DNA of 64,000 nt from Halomonas sp. KG2 (GTDB lineage: Bacteria; Pseudomonadota; Gammaproteobacteria; Pseudomonadales; Halomonadaceae), in assembly GCA_030440445.1 (NCBI GenBank), contig CP098528.1:4278001-4342000 (forward strand), read 5' to 3'. Within the stretch, counting starts at the first letter, position 1. Each line of letters begins with the position of its first letter. Of the stretch, positions 45,935 to 55,725 are shown piece by piece. The position numbers and the translations under genes were made by a program. The notes beneath the pieces are model-generated. The model worked only from the letters and a program-made list of their open reading frames with translations. It did not search any database and had not been told where the DNA came from.

Positions 45935-46981
45935 TTACTCGTTCGTTACAGCTTCGAGATCTGCTTTAAACTGTTCCAGCAGCTCAGCACCTTTATCACC
46001 CGTCATTTCTAAGAAGGCTTCTTCAACTTGCGGAGCACGGTCACGGAAAGCCTGGATTTGTTCTTCATCCAAACGTGTCACAGTAACTTCATCCGAAGCT
46101 TCCTGGATTTTAGCTAATGCCTCATCGGCGAGCCCTTTAATGTGCTCGATTGTGTGATCATAGGCAGCATCAGACGCTTCCTGCACGAGCTCCTTATCCT
46201 CATCAGACAAACCATCATAGAAGTCTTGGTTCGCCATCATCGCGGTAGTAAACCAGCCATGGCCTGTGAAGGTAAGGTGCGGCGACACTTCATATAAACC
46301 GCCAGACTCGATCCAGAAAATCGGATTTTCTTGACCATCGATAATGCCGGTTTGCAGACCACCATATACTTCGCCCCACGGCAGCGGCGTCGGGGTTGCA
46401 CCAAAGGCATCATAAGTTTCTGAAAGCAATGGATTCGTCATGGTACGAATTTTCTTGTTATTCATATCTTCCGGCGAGCTGATCGGCTCGTCGGTGGTAA
46501 CGACCATTTCACCTTCAGGGTACATCTTCAGGAGCTCAAGGCCTTGCTCGGCGTAGAGCTCAGGGAACATCTCGTTGATGGCCTTACTCTCATCGAAGAA
46601 AGTCAGGACGGTTTCTTCATCTGTTGGTAACAGGTAAGGGATAAAGAAGATTTGCGCTTCTGGAATAAGAGAACCCGTGAAACCAGGTGACTGGTTTACG
46701 AACTGAAGAATGCCGTTTTGGGTCTGCTCCATGATGTCGTCAGATTCACCTAACTCACCAAAGCGGTAAACCTGGACGCTGTGATCGGAATTCTCTTCAA
46801 TATAGTCTTTGAACGCGTGAGCGAATACATCCTGGACATCGCCTTCGTACTCTTCGTGGGCGTAACGCCAGTTATCTGCTTGAGCGGCTGCGCTGAGACC
46901 AAATAGTAGTGCACCAATGCTCGCCGTCGTCATTAACTTAGTCGTTACTGAACGAGTCGAAATTAACTTGCTTGCCTTCAT
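45935..46981 (-). CDS. teaA: Ectoine/hydroxyectoine-binding periplasmic protein TeaA
   Basis: TRAP solute-binding protein of 348 aa. The signal peptide ends AAAQA-DNWRYAHEEYEGD, and the mature part follows H. elongata TeaA closely through the whole length. Mature positions Glu9, Phe66, Trp167, Trp188 and Phe209, which as I recall line the ectoine site in the TeaA structure, are all kept. It recovers leaked ectoine and takes up external osmolyte under salt stress. A -10-like TATACA lies at 47044-47039. The 46982-47208 spacer shows no gene. Confidence 0.96.
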   Translation of the reverse strand: MKASKLISTRSVTTKLMTTASIGALLFGLSAAAQADNWRYAHEEYEGDVQDVFAHAFKDYIEENSDHSVQVYRFGELGESDDIMEQTQNGILQFVNQSPGFTGSLIPEAQIFFIPYLLPTDEETVLTFFDESKAINEMFPELYAEQGLELLKMYPEGEMVVTTDEPISSPEDMNNKKIRTMTNPLLSETYDAFGATPTPLPWGEVYGGLQTGIIDGQENPIFWIESGGLYEVSPHLTFTGHGWFTTAMMANQDFYDGLSDEDKELVQEASDAAYDHTIEHIKGLADEALAKIQEASDEVTVTRLDEEQIQAFRDRAPQVEEAFLEMTGDKGAELLEQFKADLEAVTNE

Positions 46982-47208
46982 GCAGAGTTCCCCTAGCAGT
47001 GGTAAGCGCGCTATGCGAGTGCGCCAATATTTAATTTTTGTATAATGCGTGCCGCTCTTAAACGCTCTGTTAGTTGTCAGTGGCTTTAGAGTAACTATTC
47101 ATAAAATCATCATTCATAATGCCTATCTTTTTGAATACGTTTAGAAACAGTTACACAAGCAATAACAACCTTAAAACACGCGTTATTCAAAAATAGCTTA
47201 ATTTCAGG

Positions 47209-47781
47209 CTAGCGCGGTCGCTCGTAGCGGTCAAGCCGTGTCGCAAGTATGGTAATCGCCTCTCTAACGTTCTCGCGCTCGGGTGACACAACTACTTGAT
47301 CAAACGCAAGGCCATCAGAAAACAGCTTACTTTGCAGCCATTGTGCAACATCTTGCTTACTTATAGCGCAGTTTGTTAACCGCTGGTTAAGTTCAGACGT
47401 TTGCAATATCCAGTGCTGCCAGCGTTGAAGGTTCTCACGCTCAGCTTGAAGTTCGGCCTGCTGAAGCGTCTTTCGCAACTGGGCAATGCCCTCACTTTCT
47501 GCTGCTTGTGGCTTAAGATCACGACGCAACTGCCGCAAAACAGCGGTGACCGATTGCTGCCAACACTCCCGCGCTTTGCGCTCCATTGACAGCGCACTAG
47601 GCGTTACCTGAAGACCGTAGTGGTAGAGCCAGCTATGCACTAGCAGCTCACACACATCCACCCCTGCACTGTCTTGCAGAACAAGGCATGCTTGCTCGAC
47701 CCCGGGCTGGGCATAAAATGTCAGCGCAAAATCCCATAGTGGAGCCTGCTGTAAGCGCTGGAATCGGTTAGAATCGAACAT
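47209..47781 (-). CDS. TIGR02444 family protein
   Basis: Protein of 190 aa of unknown function (DUF2390/TIGR02444). Seen: LWDFALTFYAQPGVEQACLVLQDSAGVDVCELLVHSWLY and the helical ARECWQQSVTAVLRQLRRDLK. In Pseudomonas and relatives this gene is next to the YheS-type ABC-F gene, as here (divergent, 28 nt). The frame is open to 48048, but the start at 47781 avoids overlap with the ABC-F gene and gives the family's usual N-terminus. Confidence 0.85.
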   Translation of the reverse strand: MFDSNRFQRLQQAPLWDFALTFYAQPGVEQACLVLQDSAGVDVCELLVHSWLYHYGLQVTPSALSMERKARECWQQSVTAVLRQLRRDLKPQAAESEGIAQLRKTLQQAELQAERENLQRWQHWILQTSELNQRLTNCAISKQDVAQWLQSKLFSDGLAFDQVVVSPERENVREAITILATRLDRYERPR

Positions 47782-47809
47782 TGATTTACCCACTTTTTCG
47801 GGAGAATGC

Positions 47810-49756
47810 ATGATCGCACTGCGCCAAGTCGCCCTGCAACGGGGTACACAAACGCTACTCGATAACGCTGACCTTACGCTCCACAGCGGTATAAAGGCAG
47901 GCATTATCGGGGCAAACGGCGCCGGTAAGTCGAGCTTATTCAAACTTCTGCTAGGCGAGCTCGGCCCCGACCAGGGCGACGTTGAGATGAGCGGCGGCCA
48001 GCGGATAGCCCACATGGCCCAGGAAGTTGAAGCGCTGGATCGCCCCATTGTGGAGTACGTGCTGGATGGCGATTACGCGCTGCGGCAAGCGGAAGCTGAT
48101 CTACTCGCCGCACGCAAAGCAGACGATGCACATCGGGAAGCCGAGTTGCATGGGCTTATCGAAACCCTGGATGGCTACACGGCAGAATCGCGGGCATCGC
48201 AGTTGCTGGTAGGGCTCGGATTTGTGCAAACGGATCTTAAGCGGCCTTTGTCAGACTTCTCCGGGGGCTGGCGTATGCGGGTGAACCTAGCCCGCACGCT
48301 GTTTATGCCTTCCGACTTACTACTGCTTGATGAGCCGACCAACCACCTGGATCTCGATGCCCTGCTTTGGCTAGAACAGTGGCTAACCCGCTACCCAGGC
48401 ACATTACTGCTGATTTCTCATGACCGCGACTTTCTCGATGCCGTGTGTGATCACATTGTGCATATGCATCACCAAACACTCGAGCTTTACCGCGGCAACT
48501 ACTCTCGCTTTGAGCGCACGCGGGCTGAAAAACTCGCTCTACAGCAAGCAGAAGCAGCCAAACAGCAGGCTCGCCGCGAAGAAATTGAGCGCTTTATAGC
48601 GCGTTTTCGCGCCCAGGCGACAAAAGCAAAGCAAGCGCAAAGTCGTGTAAAAATGCTGGAGCGTATGGGGGATATCGCTGTTGCTCATACAGATTCGCCT
48701 TTTCACTTCACGCTGCCTGCCGCAGATAAGACCTCACACCCCCTACTCGTGCTTGACCAAGCTACCCTTGGCTATCGCAGCGAAGCAGGCGATGTCGCGC
48801 AGTTAGAGAAGGTCAACATTACGTTATTACCTGGTAGCCGCATCGGCCTGTTAGGCCCCAACGGCGCGGGCAAGTCGACATTGATCAAATCACTGACCGG
48901 CGAACTGGCGCTGCTAGAGGGCAAGCGCGTGCCAGGCGAGCATTTAGCCATTGGCTATTTTGCCCAGCACCAGCTGGAAAGCTTGGACGTGACGACGACG
49001 CCATTTGTACATGTGCAACGGCTCTCTCCCACGGCGAGTGACCAGGAAATTCGCAATTTCCTAGGTGGCTTTGGCTTTAAAGGCGATGACGCCTTTGGCG
49101 AAGTTGGTACTTACTCTGGCGGTGAAAAAGCGCGCTTAGCGCTCGCGCTGGTCGCCTGGCAGAAGCCCAACCTACTGCTGCTCGATGAGCCAACCAACCA
49201 CTTGGACTTGGAAATGCGCGAGGCGCTCACCGAGGCGCTGGCAAGTTTTGAGGGCACGGTTATTCTGGTGTCGCACGACCGACATCTATTACGCGCCACG
49301 GTTGATGAATTCTGGCGGGTGGCTGACCATCGTGTTGAGCCCTTTGATGGCGATCTCGATGATTACCGGGCATGGTTAAAGGCGCGTTTGGAAGAGGGCC
49401 GCCGCGATGCGCGTAGCGAAAAAAGTGAACGCCAAAGCCAGCAGCCTAGCGGTGATCGAAAAGCCGCTCGCAAAGCAGCGGCGGAGCTGCGCGAGAAGCT
49501 GCGGCCGCTGAAAAAAGCGCGCGATCAAGCTGAAAAAGCCATGGAGAAAACTCAGCAAGCACTTGAAGAAGTAGAAGCTATTCTGGCTGACCCGACGCTT
49601 TATACCGACAGCGCTCGTAAAGCGGAGCTGACCGAAGCACTTGCCCAACAGGCGAAAATCAAAAGCTGCTTGGACACCAGCGAGCAGCAGTGGCTCGCCG
49701 CCGAGGAAGCGCTGGAAACAATGGAAGCAGAGTTATTAGCCAGCGAAGATGCCTAA
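47810..49756 (+). CDS. yheS: ABC-F family ATPase (YheS-like)
   Basis: Soluble ribosome-associated ATPase of 648 aa with two ABC domains and no membrane span. First site: GANGAGKSSL, signature DFSGGWRMRVNLAR, Walker B LLLLDEPTNHLDL. Second: GPNGAGKSTL, YSGGEKARLALAL, LLLLDEPTNHLDL. The linker (ERFIARFRAQATKAKQAQSRVKMLERM) and a C-terminal charged coiled coil (EKSERQSQQPSGDRKAARKAA to end) are typical of YheS. Likely role: relief of certain stalled translation complexes. Confidence 0.9.
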   Translation: MIALRQVALQRGTQTLLDNADLTLHSGIKAGIIGANGAGKSSLFKLLLGELGPDQGDVEMSGGQRIAHMAQEVEALDRPIVEYVLDGDYALRQAEADLLAARKADDAHREAELHGLIETLDGYTAESRASQLLVGLGFVQTDLKRPLSDFSGGWRMRVNLARTLFMPSDLLLLDEPTNHLDLDALLWLEQWLTRYPGTLLLISHDRDFLDAVCDHIVHMHHQTLELYRGNYSRFERTRAEKLALQQAEAAKQQARREEIERFIARFRAQATKAKQAQSRVKMLERMGDIAVAHTDSPFHFTLPAADKTSHPLLVLDQATLGYRSEAGDVAQLEKVNITLLPGSRIGLLGPNGAGKSTLIKSLTGELALLEGKRVPGEHLAIGYFAQHQLESLDVTTTPFVHVQRLSPTASDQEIRNFLGGFGFKGDDAFGEVGTYSGGEKARLALALVAWQKPNLLLLDEPTNHLDLEMREALTEALASFEGTVILVSHDRHLLRATVDEFWRVADHRVEPFDGDLDDYRAWLKARLEEGRRDARSEKSERQSQQPSGDRKAARKAAAELREKLRPLKKARDQAEKAMEKTQQALEEVEAILADPTLYTDSARKAELTEALAQQAKIKSCLDTSEQQWLAAEEALETMEAELLASEDA

Positions 49757-49806
49757 TCCTAGACTAACCAATTCGGGCTGCTTTGAATCTAGTCGAATTA
49801 AGTCGC

Positions 49807-50244
49807 TTAGCTCTCAAGCATGAACGTTACCGGCCCATCGTTAACTAACGCCACTTGCATATCAGCGCCAAATTGGCCGGTTGCAACGTTGGGCCAGGCC
49901 GCGCATGCCTTAGTCACCAAAGAGTCAAACAGGCGCTCGCCTTCATCAGGCGGTGCCGCGCTCGAAAAGCTGGGGCGCAAACCTTTGCGAGTATCAGCGG
50001 CCAACGTAAACTGTGATACCAGCAGTAAGCCCCCGTTAGCCTGCTGAAGGTTATGGTTCATTTTGCCTGCTTGGTCACTGAATACGCGGTAGTGCAGCAG
50101 TTTATGCAGTAGTTTTTCAGCATCGGCCTCAGTGTCGCCCTTTTCAACGCCCACTAACGCCAGTAGGCCATGATCAATGGCCCCGACCATCTTACCTTCA
50201 ACCGTAACGCTGGCGTTTTTTACCCGCTGAATCAGTGCTTTCAC
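49807..50244 (-). CDS. dtd: D-aminoacyl-tRNA deacylase
   Basis: Enzyme of 145 aa that frees D-amino acids and glycine from mischarged tRNA. Seen: start [42 protein letters not shown], and C-terminal [12 protein letters not shown] (Gly-Pro motif). The frame extends to 50295, but the GTG at 50244 gives the normal start, preceded by GGGGCGA. Confidence 0.92.
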   Translation of the reverse strand: MKALIQRVKNASVTVEGKMVGAIDHGLLALVGVEKGDTEADAEKLLHKLLHYRVFSDQAGKMNHNLQQANGGLLLVSQFTLAADTRKGLRPSFSSAAPPDEGERLFDSLVTKACAAWPNVATGQFGADMQVALVNDGPVTFMLES

Positions 50245-50375
50245 TCTCGCCCCTTGCAATATCATTCCAACAAGAAGCAGTGTAATCGCTGGCATAGGCT
50301 AGAGACAAAGCTTTGTTTGGATTTAGCCCAGCAACGTATCGCAAAAAACGCCTCAACAAAGGGTCCCTACGACAG

Positions 50376-51221
50376 CTACCAGGAGCGGCACAGCATGAGG
50401 TCGCAGTGAGGTTCACCTAACAACATTTCAGTCACCTGGCTGGTGTGTTGTGGCTGGCCACGGCTACCAATAATCACCAAATCGGGAGTGTGTCGCTTCA
50501 TATAATCTTGAAGTACGTCACAGGGTTGCCCTGGTTCGAGCACCAGCTCGATATCGGGGACACCGTCAAGATCTCGCATCAAGCTCTCAATCTCGTTATC
50601 CAGCGTTCTGCGTAAACGTTCTACTTCGTGATCTCGCCAGTGCGCAAAATTAGCCTGGGAGCCAAGCTCACGCTCACCAGGTAAGCTCCAGGCATGCAGT
50701 AGCGTCAACGTCGCTTCTGGAAAGCGAATGAGTGCCTCCCTGAGTGTTTGCCGAGCAGTCAGCGAAAAATCGATCGGCACCAGGATATGTTGCCAAGGCT
50801 GCGTCGGTAGATAAGAGGCAACCACCACCGGACAAGGCGCACTTCTCATCACGCGCATCACAGTGGTACCCAAAAGAAGATCTTTCTGACCGCGCTTACG
50901 GTGCATGCCCATAATAATTAACGAGGCATTGCGTTCGTGGGCTTCTCGCACAATTTCAACATGAGGCTCCCCCACAACGGTTTGAATAAGCAGCGAAGGC
51001 GCTTCCAGCGCGTAATCTTCGCGCAGGTCGGTCAATGTGGCACTGATATCTTCGTTAACCGCGCTTTCAACGTCGTGAAGAACACGGTGGGGTAAGTAAG
51101 GGTCAAGGACGTGAAGAATGTCGAGCTGCGCCCCTTGGGTATAGGCCAGCCGAAGAGCGCGAGCAAACGCAGCGCGGTTATCCTGAGAAAGGTCCGTGGC
51201 AAACAGCAGCGTGCGAGACAT
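50376..51221 (-). CDS. Universal stress protein with two Usp domains
   Basis: Protein of 281 aa containing two UspA folds in tandem. First: TLLFATDLSQDNRAAFARALRL to GMHRKRGQKDLLLGTTVMRVMRSAPCPVVVA. Second: ILVPIDFSLTARQTLREALIRFP to GSRGQPQHTSQVTEMLLGEPHCDLML. Only the first domain has a clear ATP-type GxxGx9G motif; the second is degenerate at that point. UspE-like double proteins respond to stress and stationary phase. Confidence 0.88.
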   Translation of the reverse strand: MSRTLLFATDLSQDNRAAFARALRLAYTQGAQLDILHVLDPYLPHRVLHDVESAVNEDISATLTDLREDYALEAPSLLIQTVVGEPHVEIVREAHERNASLIIMGMHRKRGQKDLLLGTTVMRVMRSAPCPVVVASYLPTQPWQHILVPIDFSLTARQTLREALIRFPEATLTLLHAWSLPGERELGSQANFAHWRDHEVERLRRTLDNEIESLMRDLDGVPDIELVLEPGQPCDVLQDYMKRHTPDLVIIGSRGQPQHTSQVTEMLLGEPHCDLMLCRSW

Positions 51222-51378
51222 GGCACAACTCCCTGGCCGATCAAGTCGGCACCGTCAGTAGACACGTGAGATAGCCAAACAGGCAATGTTCAGCATGGTG
51301 TCCGTTGGCGCATACTGCAAGGTGTGTGTTGCTTTTTCCACTGCTGCTCTGCACCTTTATGGCGCTAGGTCATTGACA

Positions 51379-52209
51379 TCACCACCACGCATGAAAGTGG
51401 TGCACCGGCCCACGCCCATGACCGACACTTAGCCGAGTGCTCGCTTCTAATGCAGCATGCAGCCACAACTTGGCTTCACCAATCGCTTGCTTAGGTGCGT
51501 TTGGCGCCGCATCGGCGGGTAGTTTTGCTAGACACGCAGTGATCGCAGACGAGAGAGCACAGCCCGTGCCGTGCAGGTTGTCAGTGTCAATACGCGAGGC
51601 AGGAAGCCATGTGTGGCCGTCCGGGGTTGCCAGTAAGTCAGGACAGGTATCTCCACGGAGGTGCCCACCTTTCAGCACCACATACGGCGCGCCCAACTCA
51701 ACCAACGCTGGCAGCATCGCCTCCATGTCATCCAGCGAATCCGGTGATTCGGCATCTAAGAGCACAGCAGCTTCAGGCAAATTGGGCGTAATTACGTCCG
51801 CCAACGGTACCAATATATCGCGCACGGCACGAATGCCTGCGTCATCGACCAGAATATCACCGCTTTTGGCCACCATTACCGGGTCCAGCACGATCCAGCG
51901 GGGGCGGTTTTGCCGCAATACTTCAGCGATTACTTCGGCAACCTCGCGGCTGGCGACCATGCCAATTTTAACGGCATCTAATGCCACATCATTTGTCAGG
52001 TTTTCTAACTGCTCGCGAATAGCGTGAGGCGAAACTGGATACACGGAAGCCACACCACAAGTATTTTGAGCGATGACAGCAGTGATGACATTGGTGCCGT
52101 AGACACCCAGCGCCGAAAAAGTTTTCAGATCACCCTGCAAGCCAGCACCACCAGAGGGGTCAGATCCTGCGATGGTCAGTACATTGCGAAGGCGGGAATC
52201 GTTGGACAT
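51379..52209 (-). CDS. thiD: Hydroxymethylpyrimidine/phosphomethylpyrimidine kinase
   Basis: Thiamine pyrimidine-branch kinase of 276 aa. Seen: LTIAGSDPSGGAGLQGDLKTFSALGVYGTNVITAVIAQNT (substrate site), WIVLDPVMVAKSGDILVD, TPNLPEAAVLL and GTGCALSSAITACLA (anion-hole GTG motif). It makes HMP-PP, which is joined with the thiazole made by ThiS/ThiG encoded 15 kb away. It stands alone. Confidence 0.94.
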   Translation of the reverse strand: MSNDSRLRNVLTIAGSDPSGGAGLQGDLKTFSALGVYGTNVITAVIAQNTCGVASVYPVSPHAIREQLENLTNDVALDAVKIGMVASREVAEVIAEVLRQNRPRWIVLDPVMVAKSGDILVDDAGIRAVRDILVPLADVITPNLPEAAVLLDAESPDSLDDMEAMLPALVELGAPYVVLKGGHLRGDTCPDLLATPDGHTWLPASRIDTDNLHGTGCALSSAITACLAKLPADAAPNAPKQAIGEAKLWLHAALEASTRLSVGHGRGPVHHFHAWW

Positions 52210-52285
52210 GGTGCTCCTTAATTAACGGTTCAGTCGTGTTCTAAAATACCCAAATACAACGCCAAACAGGGCTTCTTAACCAAAA

Positions 52286-52312
52286 CAATGGCCGCCTAAG
52301 AGGCAGCCATTG
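52286..52312 (-). terminator. Terminator after the second TRAP system
   Basis: An 11-bp stem with one mismatch (CAATGGC-GCCT pairing with AGGC-GCCATTG) lies about 55 nt after the stop of the binding-protein gene. On the minus strand it is followed by TTTTGG. Confidence 0.65.
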
Positions 52313-52365
52313 CGTGTTCAACGAGAGCAGAATGCTAATAGTATAGCTACATCGCTATTGAGCCG

Positions 52366-53475
52366 TTACTGCGTTGTGTCACCCTCTGGATTACGTGCGT
52401 TGTAGTATGCCTGTTCAGAAATCGCATGATAGTTTCCGACCTTATCCTGGAAGGTACGGTATGACTCATAAATCCGTGTGCCCAGCTCGCTTGATTCAGC
52501 CAATTCAGCAATAACGTCTTGTGAATGCTCACGGGCCTGAGCCAGCACGTCGTCAGGAATACGGCGCAGTTCAACCTCATGCTCGTTGACCAACGTCTCC
52601 AACGCATCGTTATTACGCGCGGTGTATTCATCAAGCACGTTGGCATTAATATCGCGCACTGCGGTCGTCAAAATAGCCTGCAAATCAGCGGGCAATTCGG
52701 CTAAGGCTTCTTCGTTGACGATGGTTTCAAACATCACCGTCGGCTCGTGCCAGCCAGGATAGTAGTAATAATCGGCAGCCTGATGCAGACCGAACGCTAA
52801 ATCATTATAGGGGCCAATCCATTCCGTCGCATCAATGGCACCTGACTGAAGTGATGTGAAGATTTCACCACCCGGCATGTTCACAATCGCGACGCCCATA
52901 CGGCTCATCACTTCACCACCTAAGCCTGGCATACGCATTTTCAGGCCATCAAGGTCCTCAATCGAATTGATTTCCTTGTTATACCAGCCACCCATTTGAA
53001 CGCCAGAAGCACCCGCCACCATGACATCCACACCAAAAGGTTCATAAACCTCGTTCCACAACTCCATGCCACCGCCAAAATGCAGCCAGGCATTCATTTC
53101 TTGTGCGTTCATGCCAAACGGCACGGCAGCGAAGAACTGAGCTTCAGGGGCTTTGCCCTTCCAGTAATAAGAAGCAGAGTGGCCAAGCTCAGCAGTGCCG
53201 TCAGACACAGCATCAAAGACCTCAAACCCAGGTACCAACTGGCCAGCGCCAAACACCTCAATGGTCAGGCGACCATCGGACATCTCTTCCACCAGTTGCG
53301 CGAGCCGCTCAGGCCCCTGCCCCACACCTGGGAAGTTCTTCGGCCAGGAAGTGACCATTTTCCAACGGAAATTTTCTTGTGCCTGAGCTTGATTATCAAA
53401 ACTTGAAACCACCAGCAAACTAGTGGATAGAGCGGTTGTCATCGCAATGGCGACAGGTAAAGCATTGGCTTTCAT
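52366..53475 (-). CDS. TRAP transporter solute-binding protein (TakP-like)
   Basis: Periplasmic binding protein of 369 aa with a signal peptide (to DNQAQAQ). Seen: FRWKMVTSWPKNFPGVGQGPERLAQLVEEMSDGRLTIEVFG, DLDGLKMRMPGLGGEVMSRMGVAIVNMPGGEIFTSLQSGAIDATEWIGPYNDLAFGL, where the Arg in KMRMPG binds the carboxylate, and WHEPTVMFETIVN. The TakP/DctP-6 subfamily binds 2-oxoacids such as pyruvate or lactate. It follows dctQ and dctM in the operon direction. Confidence 0.9.
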   Translation of the reverse strand: MKANALPVAIAMTTALSTSLLVVSSFDNQAQAQENFRWKMVTSWPKNFPGVGQGPERLAQLVEEMSDGRLTIEVFGAGQLVPGFEVFDAVSDGTAELGHSASYYWKGKAPEAQFFAAVPFGMNAQEMNAWLHFGGGMELWNEVYEPFGVDVMVAGASGVQMGGWYNKEINSIEDLDGLKMRMPGLGGEVMSRMGVAIVNMPGGEIFTSLQSGAIDATEWIGPYNDLAFGLHQAADYYYYPGWHEPTVMFETIVNEEALAELPADLQAILTTAVRDINANVLDEYTARNNDALETLVNEHEVELRRIPDDVLAQAREHSQDVIAELAESSELGTRIYESYRTFQDKVGNYHAISEQAYYNARNPEGDTTQ

Positions 53476-53522
53476 ACATTAACCCTCTTGCTTCTATTAT
53501 TACTGTTATAGGTAGGAGAAGG

Positions 53523-53547
53523 CCGCCTAGCCCAATTGGCTAGGCGG
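53523..53547 (-). terminator. Hairpin between dctM and the binding-protein gene
   Basis: A perfect 10-bp stem (CCGCCTAGCC / GGCTAGGCGG) with a CAATT loop lies in the 185-nt spacer. On the minus strand it is upstream of dctQ-dctM only by order of genes: the binding-protein gene comes first (53475 reads away from it), so this hairpin either ends dctQM transcripts or acts as a leader structure. T-run is weak. Confidence 0.45.
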
Positions 53548-53660
53548 TTTGTTACAAGCCGTTAGTTTATGCAGCTTGGCTGCTTTTGATTAAGGTTGCC
53601 ACTTAGTTGCGTTGATAGTCACGATAGCTTTCAACTCGCCACTAATCAAAATGACTTAGC

Positions 53661-55067
53661 CTAAAATTGAGTAGGTAGCCATGTGGCCAGCTGCGGGAAA
53701 AACGTTAGCATCAGCAACATGCCAAGCTGCATCAGGATAAACGGGATAACCCCACGGTAAATTGCCGAGGTCGGCACCGAGGGTGGCGCTACGCCGCGCA
53801 GATAAAACAGCGCAAAACCAAACGGCGGGGTTAAGAATGACGTTTGCAGGTTAATAGCGATCATGATGCCCAGCCAAATTGGGTCAAGTCCCATGGCCAG
53901 CAGAATCGGCCCAACGATGGGCACCACCACAAACGTGATTTCGATAAAGTCGAGAATAAAGCCAAGTAGGAAGATGACCAGCATTACGATAATGGTCGCC
54001 CCCACCACGCCACCAGGCATACCTTCGAACAGTTCGGTGACCATGTGTTCGCCGCCATAGGCCCGGAAGACCAGCGAAAACAGCGCCGCACCAATCAAAA
54101 TCATAAACACCATAGTCGTCACATGGGTGGTTGAACGCAGCACGTCCTTCAGCGTTGCCCAATCCAGTTGACGATAAGCAAGAGCCAGCACCAGGGCACC
54201 AAAGGCACCGACAGCCGACGCTTCGGTAGGCGTTGCAAAGCCGCTTAAAATCGAGCCAAGCACTGCCACAATTAGCACCACGGGCGGCACTAAGCCTTTC
54301 AACAGCAGCATCCCCAGGCCGGAAGTATGCCCAAGCTCTGCCATGAGCTCTTCACGGTCTGCGGCAGGCGCCATTTGCGGGCGCAACCACGCGACCAGGG
54401 CCACGTAAATCATGTACATAACGACCAGGAGTAACCCCGGCACCAGCGCGCCCATAAACAGATCGCCTACAGAGACCGTTTTAGGACTAAAAATACCCAT
54501 CGAGAGCTGTGCCTGCTGGTAAGCGGACGACAGCACATCGCCAAGCAGTACCAATGCAATGGAGGGCGGGATGATTTGGCCAAGCGTGCCGGTCGCACAA
54601 ATGGTGCCGGTCGCCAGCGAAGTGCTATAGCCGCGCTTTAGCATGGTAGGTAGCGACATAAGCCCCATGGTCACCACGGTGGCCCCCACAATGCCGGTAG
54701 ATGCTGCCATCAACATACCCACCAATGTCACTGAAATACCTAAACCGCCACGCATGGCACCAAACAGCAGCGCCATCGCATCCAGCAGTGTTTCAGCTAC
54801 TTTGGACTTCTCCAATAAAACGCCCATTAAGACAAATAATGGCACTGCCAATAACGTTTGATTGGTCATAATGCCGTAAAGCCGGTTGGGCAAAGCGGCG
54901 AGATAACCACTATCGAAATTGGCGTCTACGCCGATGGTCTCAAGGCCTAGGCCCATCCCTGCAAACAGTAGCGCGGTACCTGCTAATGAAAGCGCTACAG
55001 GAAAGCCAAACATCAGCACAATGCAAATGGTGGCAAATAAAACAAGCGGCATAAATTCCAGCATCAA
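53661..55067 (-). CDS. dctM: TRAP transporter large permease (DctM)
   Basis: Inner-membrane permease of 468 aa with about 13 spans. Seen: MTNQTLLAVPLFVLMGVLLEKSKVAETLLDAMALLFGAMRGGLGISVTLVGMLMAASTGIVGATVVTMGLMSLPTML, FATPTEASAVGAFGA and TSFLTPPFGFALFYLRGVAPPSV. This longer form is the FcbT3/mannitol-type DctM with an enlarged central loop. It overlaps dctQ by 4 nt. Confidence 0.93.
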   Translation of the reverse strand: MMLEFMPLVLFATICIVLMFGFPVALSLAGTALLFAGMGLGLETIGVDANFDSGYLAALPNRLYGIMTNQTLLAVPLFVLMGVLLEKSKVAETLLDAMALLFGAMRGGLGISVTLVGMLMAASTGIVGATVVTMGLMSLPTMLKRGYSTSLATGTICATGTLGQIIPPSIALVLLGDVLSSAYQQAQLSMGIFSPKTVSVGDLFMGALVPGLLLVVMYMIYVALVAWLRPQMAPAADREELMAELGHTSGLGMLLLKGLVPPVVLIVAVLGSILSGFATPTEASAVGAFGALVLALAYRQLDWATLKDVLRSTTHVTTMVFMILIGAALFSLVFRAYGGEHMVTELFEGMPGGVVGATIIVMLVIFLLGFILDFIEITFVVVPIVGPILLAMGLDPIWLGIMIAINLQTSFLTPPFGFALFYLRGVAPPSVPTSAIYRGVIPFILMQLGMLLMLTFFPQLATWLPTQF

Positions 55068-55624
55068 ACGCGCTCCTCAAGGTGGTTGTCATCACCAACA
55101 GATGGGGGTATCCGGCCAGTAAATACATAGCCATTGCGCACTACTTCAATGACACCTTGCAGTATCATTAGCATGGCAAAGAGCGGTATTAACGTTTTCA
55201 GTGCAAAGACGGCTGGAATGCCACCATAATCGGAGGAGGTTTCCATAATACGCCAGGAGTTAGCAACGTAGCCCAAGCTGGAAGCGATGACAAAAACCAT
55301 CACAGGCATCAACAACGTGATAATACCCACGATGTTAACCAGCGCTTGGCGACGGGGCGTCATTCCACGATAGAAGATATCGACACGCACATGGCCATCG
55401 TGGCGAAAGGTGTAGGCCGCAGCGAGCATAAAGACACTGGCGTGCATGTACATCACCAGCTCTTGCATAAAAATACTGTTAACGCTGAAAATATAACGAA
55501 GCAGTACAATCGCGAACTGAATCAACATCATAATGATGATCAGCCACGCAAGGCTACGTCCGAACCACTCCGAAGCGCGGTCCAGCGCAGCGATAAACGC
55601 AGGTAGTTGTGTTGTATCTGACAT
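55064..55624 (-). CDS. dctQ: TRAP transporter small permease (DctQ)
   Basis: Four-span inner-membrane protein of 186 aa. Seen: SLAWLIIIMMLIQFAIVLLRYIFSVNSIFMQELVMYMHASVFMLAAAYTFRHDGHVRVDIFYRGM, the standard DctQ core. The frame is open up to 55717; the ATG at 55624 gives a normal length. The stop/start overlap ATGA with dctM implies coupling. Confidence 0.9.
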   Translation of the reverse strand: MSDTTQLPAFIAALDRASEWFGRSLAWLIIIMMLIQFAIVLLRYIFSVNSIFMQELVMYMHASVFMLAAAYTFRHDGHVRVDIFYRGMTPRRQALVNIVGIITLLMPVMVFVIASSLGYVANSWRIMETSSDYGGIPAVFALKTLIPLFAMLMILQGVIEVVRNGYVFTGRIPPSVGDDNHLEERV

Positions 55625-55725
55625 GGAAGTGTCTCGCGTAAAACGACTAAGGGGGTCAGCGCCCCAGACAATAGCGCATATACGCAGACAATGCAGCGCC
55701 CATAAACCGCCTAGCAAGCTTATTA

